Shown piece after piece: positions 61,250 through 64,000 of a DNA stretch of 64,000 nt (its first letter is position 1; each line of letters opens with the position of its first letter). Source of the DNA: Chamaea fasciata. Its lineage: Eukaryota > Chordata > Aves > Passeriformes > Sylviidae. Where the stretch lies: contig JARCOQ010000004.1 in assembly GCA_029207755.1 (NCBI GenBank), positions 39,597,185 to 39,661,184 of the forward strand, read 5' to 3'. A program made the position numbers and the translations under genes. The notes beneath the pieces were generated by a model that had not been told where the DNA came from, searched no databases, and saw only the letters and a program-made list of their open reading frames with translations.

Positions 61250-61907
61250 CCCAAATACAGGCTGGATAGAGGATGGGTTGAAAGCAGCCCAGAGAGGAGG
61301 GATTTGGAAGTGCTACTGGATGAGAAGCTGGATGCAGTCCAGAGAACCGTGTCCTGGGCTGCATCAAAATCAGTGTGGTCAGTGGGGCGAGGGAGGGGAT
61401 TCTGTCCCTCTGTTTTGCTCTGGTGAGACCCCACCTGCAGTGCTGCATCCAGCTCTGGGGTTCCCACCATGAGAAGGACATGGACCTGCTGGAGCTAGTG
61501 CAGAGGAGAGTCACAAAAATTGTCATAGAACTGGAGCACCTCTCCTGTGAAGAAAGGCTGAGAAAGCTGAGGATGTTCTGTCTGTAAAAGAGCAAGCTCC
61601 GAGGAGACTTTATTGCAGCCATCATGTACCCAAACAGGGCCTATAAGAAAGCCAGAGAAGAACTTTTGTAAAGGGCATGTAGTGACAGGACAAGTAGGGA
61701 TTGTTTTAAATGGAATGAAGGTAGATTTACATAAAATATTATCAAGAAGTTCTTTACTGTCAGGGTGGTAAGGCATTGGTACAGGTGGATGCCCCATCTT
61801 TGAAGATGTTCGGGGTCAGGTTGGATGGGGCTTTGAGCAGCCTGGGCTGGTGGGAGGTTCCTTCCCATGGCAGGGGATTTGAAACAAGCCATACCATTTT
61901 AGGGTTG
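61250..61907 (+). mobile_element. CR1 LINE fragment with ORF2 C-terminal relic, plus orientation
   Basis: The fragment starts in the C-terminal part of CR1 ORF2. A plus frame at 61375-61587 still reads ALVRPHLQCCIQLWG, KDMDLLELVQRRVTKI and LEHLSCEERLRKL, matching the family pattern ALVRPHLEYCxQxWG and KDxxLLExVQRRATK. It continues into the 3' part ('gggcatgtagtgacaggaca', 'ggtggatgccccatctttga', 'ttcccatggcaggggatttg'). The final tail appears shortened: the usual 'tagatgatctttaaggtcc' segment is missing between 'ggatttgaaac' and 'aagccataccatttta'. The minus-strand frames in this interval are shadows. Confidence 0.9.
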
Positions 61908-64000
61908 GATATCGAAAGCAAAGCATCATGTAAGGGAAAAAAATAATAGGTGTGGAATGAAACTGAAAGACATCTTGAGCAGTATGATTATTAGTATAGT
62001 ATGTTTTATTGTACTTAGGTGGTTTACCTTTGCTATTGCAACTAAGTTTTTGACCAGTATCTGTGCTCTGAGAACAATGAACTTTTTTATTGGATCCCTT
62101 TTCAAAGTCTTCCCTCCTTGTTTTTCTGTATGTATAAGAGTTATCTTTCATCCTAAGACTTTCCTGTAATGCTACCTCTGACATTTAAAGAGCAAATTTT
62201 ATTCCCTAATTGCCATTGTGTTGCAATCCTATGCTAATATAAATAAGCTTTCCATTCCCAGAAATTCCTAGCATCCTTTTCCTGTTTCTCTGCCAAATTG
62301 AATCATATTTTTTGCAAATGGATCACTGTATTTGCCGATTTGCCTGTCTCAGTTCTGATGAGGTCTTACTGGTACCCTGTGCTGTGGTTTGCAGAGTGTT
62401 CAGCTATTTAATGGCTGCGTTCCTGCTCTTGTCCTGTACTTTATAAGACAGTAAAACTTACGTCATCTATGTAGTCAGTGTTTGTGTTCCCACTGCGTAG
62501 CAATCTGAAACTCTTTGTTTACTTCTAACTTTGGGAAAAAGAGCAGAGGTATCAAAGATAATTTCTTTCTTGCTAATCTTGAGAGCAGGATGTAGAGCAT
62601 TCTGTAAATTCTTGACTGGATGAAAAGCTACAGAATGAGTTTATATACCATCTGGCAAAGAGAGTCCATGTAGGAAAGAGAAGTCATAAATGCCTTATCT
62701 TACCTGGACCACACAAGTATGTGCACACAGGTGCATAGCCCATTAAGCACCATACTTAATTGTTATCAGTTCATTAGCTTTCCAAGTTTTGTTTTCTTCT
62801 CCAAGAAAATTACATACTCACTCAGTAATATGAAAGATCTGTTTCCTTTGAGTACCATACAAGTTCTCAGATTTTTTGCTTGTTTTCTTGGTATGTTTTA
62901 AAATAATGTCAATGTCTTGCCTTTCAAGTCCTGAACTATTCAATAGGATTTCACTGTTGTTCTTACATGTTGCTGTGTGGGAGCTCTGATCCAACAGACT
63001 GTTTACATGTGGTACAAGTTACACCTGTGATACTTCTGTTTCCTTTTATGGGACTACTCAGATAATTGAAAATGATTGGATTTGTATATTCTGTTGAGTT
63101 GGAGCAACCAGGGTCAGAAGATAAAAATTAATGCATCAGCCTCAAAATTGCTTGGAGAATTTACGTTGTATTTTCTTAAAGCTTATCCATTCATCACTGC
63201 AGTGGAGTACTGAGGAAAATGACTTACACTTTCTGGGTTGTTAAGTTTTGTTTTGCTTGTGTTTTTGTTTTGGTTTTTTAGTTGGTTCTTTTTTTTATAC
63301 TCTTGTTGGTAAATTTTATTGGATAGTGAGTTTACTTCCATGCCTGAAAAGCAAGGGAGTCTTGCATGCTAAATGCATATACTTCAAAGCATTCTAGGGT
63401 CACCTGAATCATTAGTTTAAACAAATGACAATATTAAATAGATATATACTTTGATAAAAGTGGTTTATTAGCTGTTAGAAATTTTGGAGTATTGAAATCT
63501 GTCATTAATACAGTAGTATTGCAGCAACAGAAACTGCATTTGTTGAGTTCTTGCACATTTTGTCACCTTTTAAAATGATCTTCTGAAACTATGAAATTGC
63601 TATGTTTTCACAAAAAAATTGTCTTTGAGTAACATCTCTCTTGATCAAATTCTTGTTGTGCGTGAGCCTGTATTGACTCATCAGAGACATACAGAGACTC
63701 AGTCCTTCTCCCTGAAATAATTGAATAAATGAACAGTACTAGGTGGCTCTGATCTTGTTTAGGGTTTTTCAGCTTTAGTAAATGGATCAGTATGTAAAGT
63801 CCACTTGGAATATATTGAAAAAGCAGTCTAAATAAAGAAATCAAGCTATTTAACTGAAATGTGATTGAAACTGTTTACTTCAAGTATAGACAAAAGAAGT
63901 TATTTTTGGTCTTAGGAAAACAGGCTGTATGTCAGCCTGGCAATTTTACAGAAGTGACATTTGTGAACAGTACTGTTACAAGAACTCCTCTTACAAGGTA
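61908..64000. other. Unique intronic sequence to the window end
   Basis: No gene, RNA or mobile element recognised. Short frames at 61957-62169, 62719-62901 and 63608-63844 (minus) have no family resemblance. Confidence 0.45.

Larger units (their letters stand above)
16101..64000 (+). other. COMMD10: COMMD10 intron after the COMM-domain exon (partial)
   Basis: Everything after the donor is read as intron. I searched for the C-terminal COMMD10 segment (family residues of the type KELFDFYNKLE) in all readable acceptor contexts and did not find it, so the intron is probably at least 47.9 kb long and runs out of the window. Long COMMD10 introns are known in vertebrates. That no other exon hides here is inference. 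Confidence 0.7.

Noticed and set aside
61036..61797. Minus-strand frames of 100-144 codons
   Set aside because: They are mostly the antisense of a CR1 ORF2 relic, with no independent domain.
1..64000. CRISPR arrays, prokaryotic operons, tRNA or rRNA genes
   Set aside because: No spaced identical repeats, no tRNA cloverleaf boxes and no rRNA-like sequence were seen; the direct repeats present are short local duplications.

Overview
The window looks like an AT-rich stretch of a bird genome, made almost entirely of intron. The clade call rests on repeats: several 5'-truncated CR1 LINEs in both orientations, some ending in the CR1-type ATTCTRTG 3' tail, which is the dominant interspersed repeat of birds. 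There are no bacterial-style genes, operons, CRISPR arrays, tRNAs or rRNAs that I can recognise, and every long open frame is a repeat or a chance frame.

One protein-coding exon is recognisable: 15990-16100 on the + strand. It is 111 bp, phase 0 at both ends, with a consensus acceptor and donor, and encodes 37 residues that I recognise from memory as the first half of the COMM domain of COMMD10, a subunit of the Commander endosomal-recycling complex. The window is therefore read as part of COMMD10 on the + strand: at least 15.9 kb of the intron before this exon (1-15989) and at least 47.9 kb of the intron after it (16101-64000). I could not find the preceding exon or the last coding exon (about 32 residues expected), so they probably lie outside.

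Layout: 670-1955 holds two CR1 fragments placed 5' end to 5' end; 6051-6500 is a striking uninterrupted pentanucleotide array that switches from TTCCC units to CTCCC units; 9811-10126 is a third CR1; 11174-11257 is a small cluster of palindromes; 15899-15946 is a 24-bp tandem duplication just before the exon. Downstream, CR1 fragments lie at 19815-20625, 23440-23730, 25509-25680, 46380-46800 (older, uncertain) and 61250-61907. An AT/AC microsatellite lies at 23320-23406, a GC-rich island with overlapping open frames at 32690-33076, and long T-tracts at 46908, 51789 and 57501. Two acceptor-like sites (17480, 48408) open into short frames in phase with the COMMD10 exon and are listed as weak candidates for cryptic terminal exons.

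I found no previously undescribed multi-gene system. The observations most worth checking are the two-block pentanucleotide array, the duplication next to the COMMD10 acceptor, and the GC-rich island.
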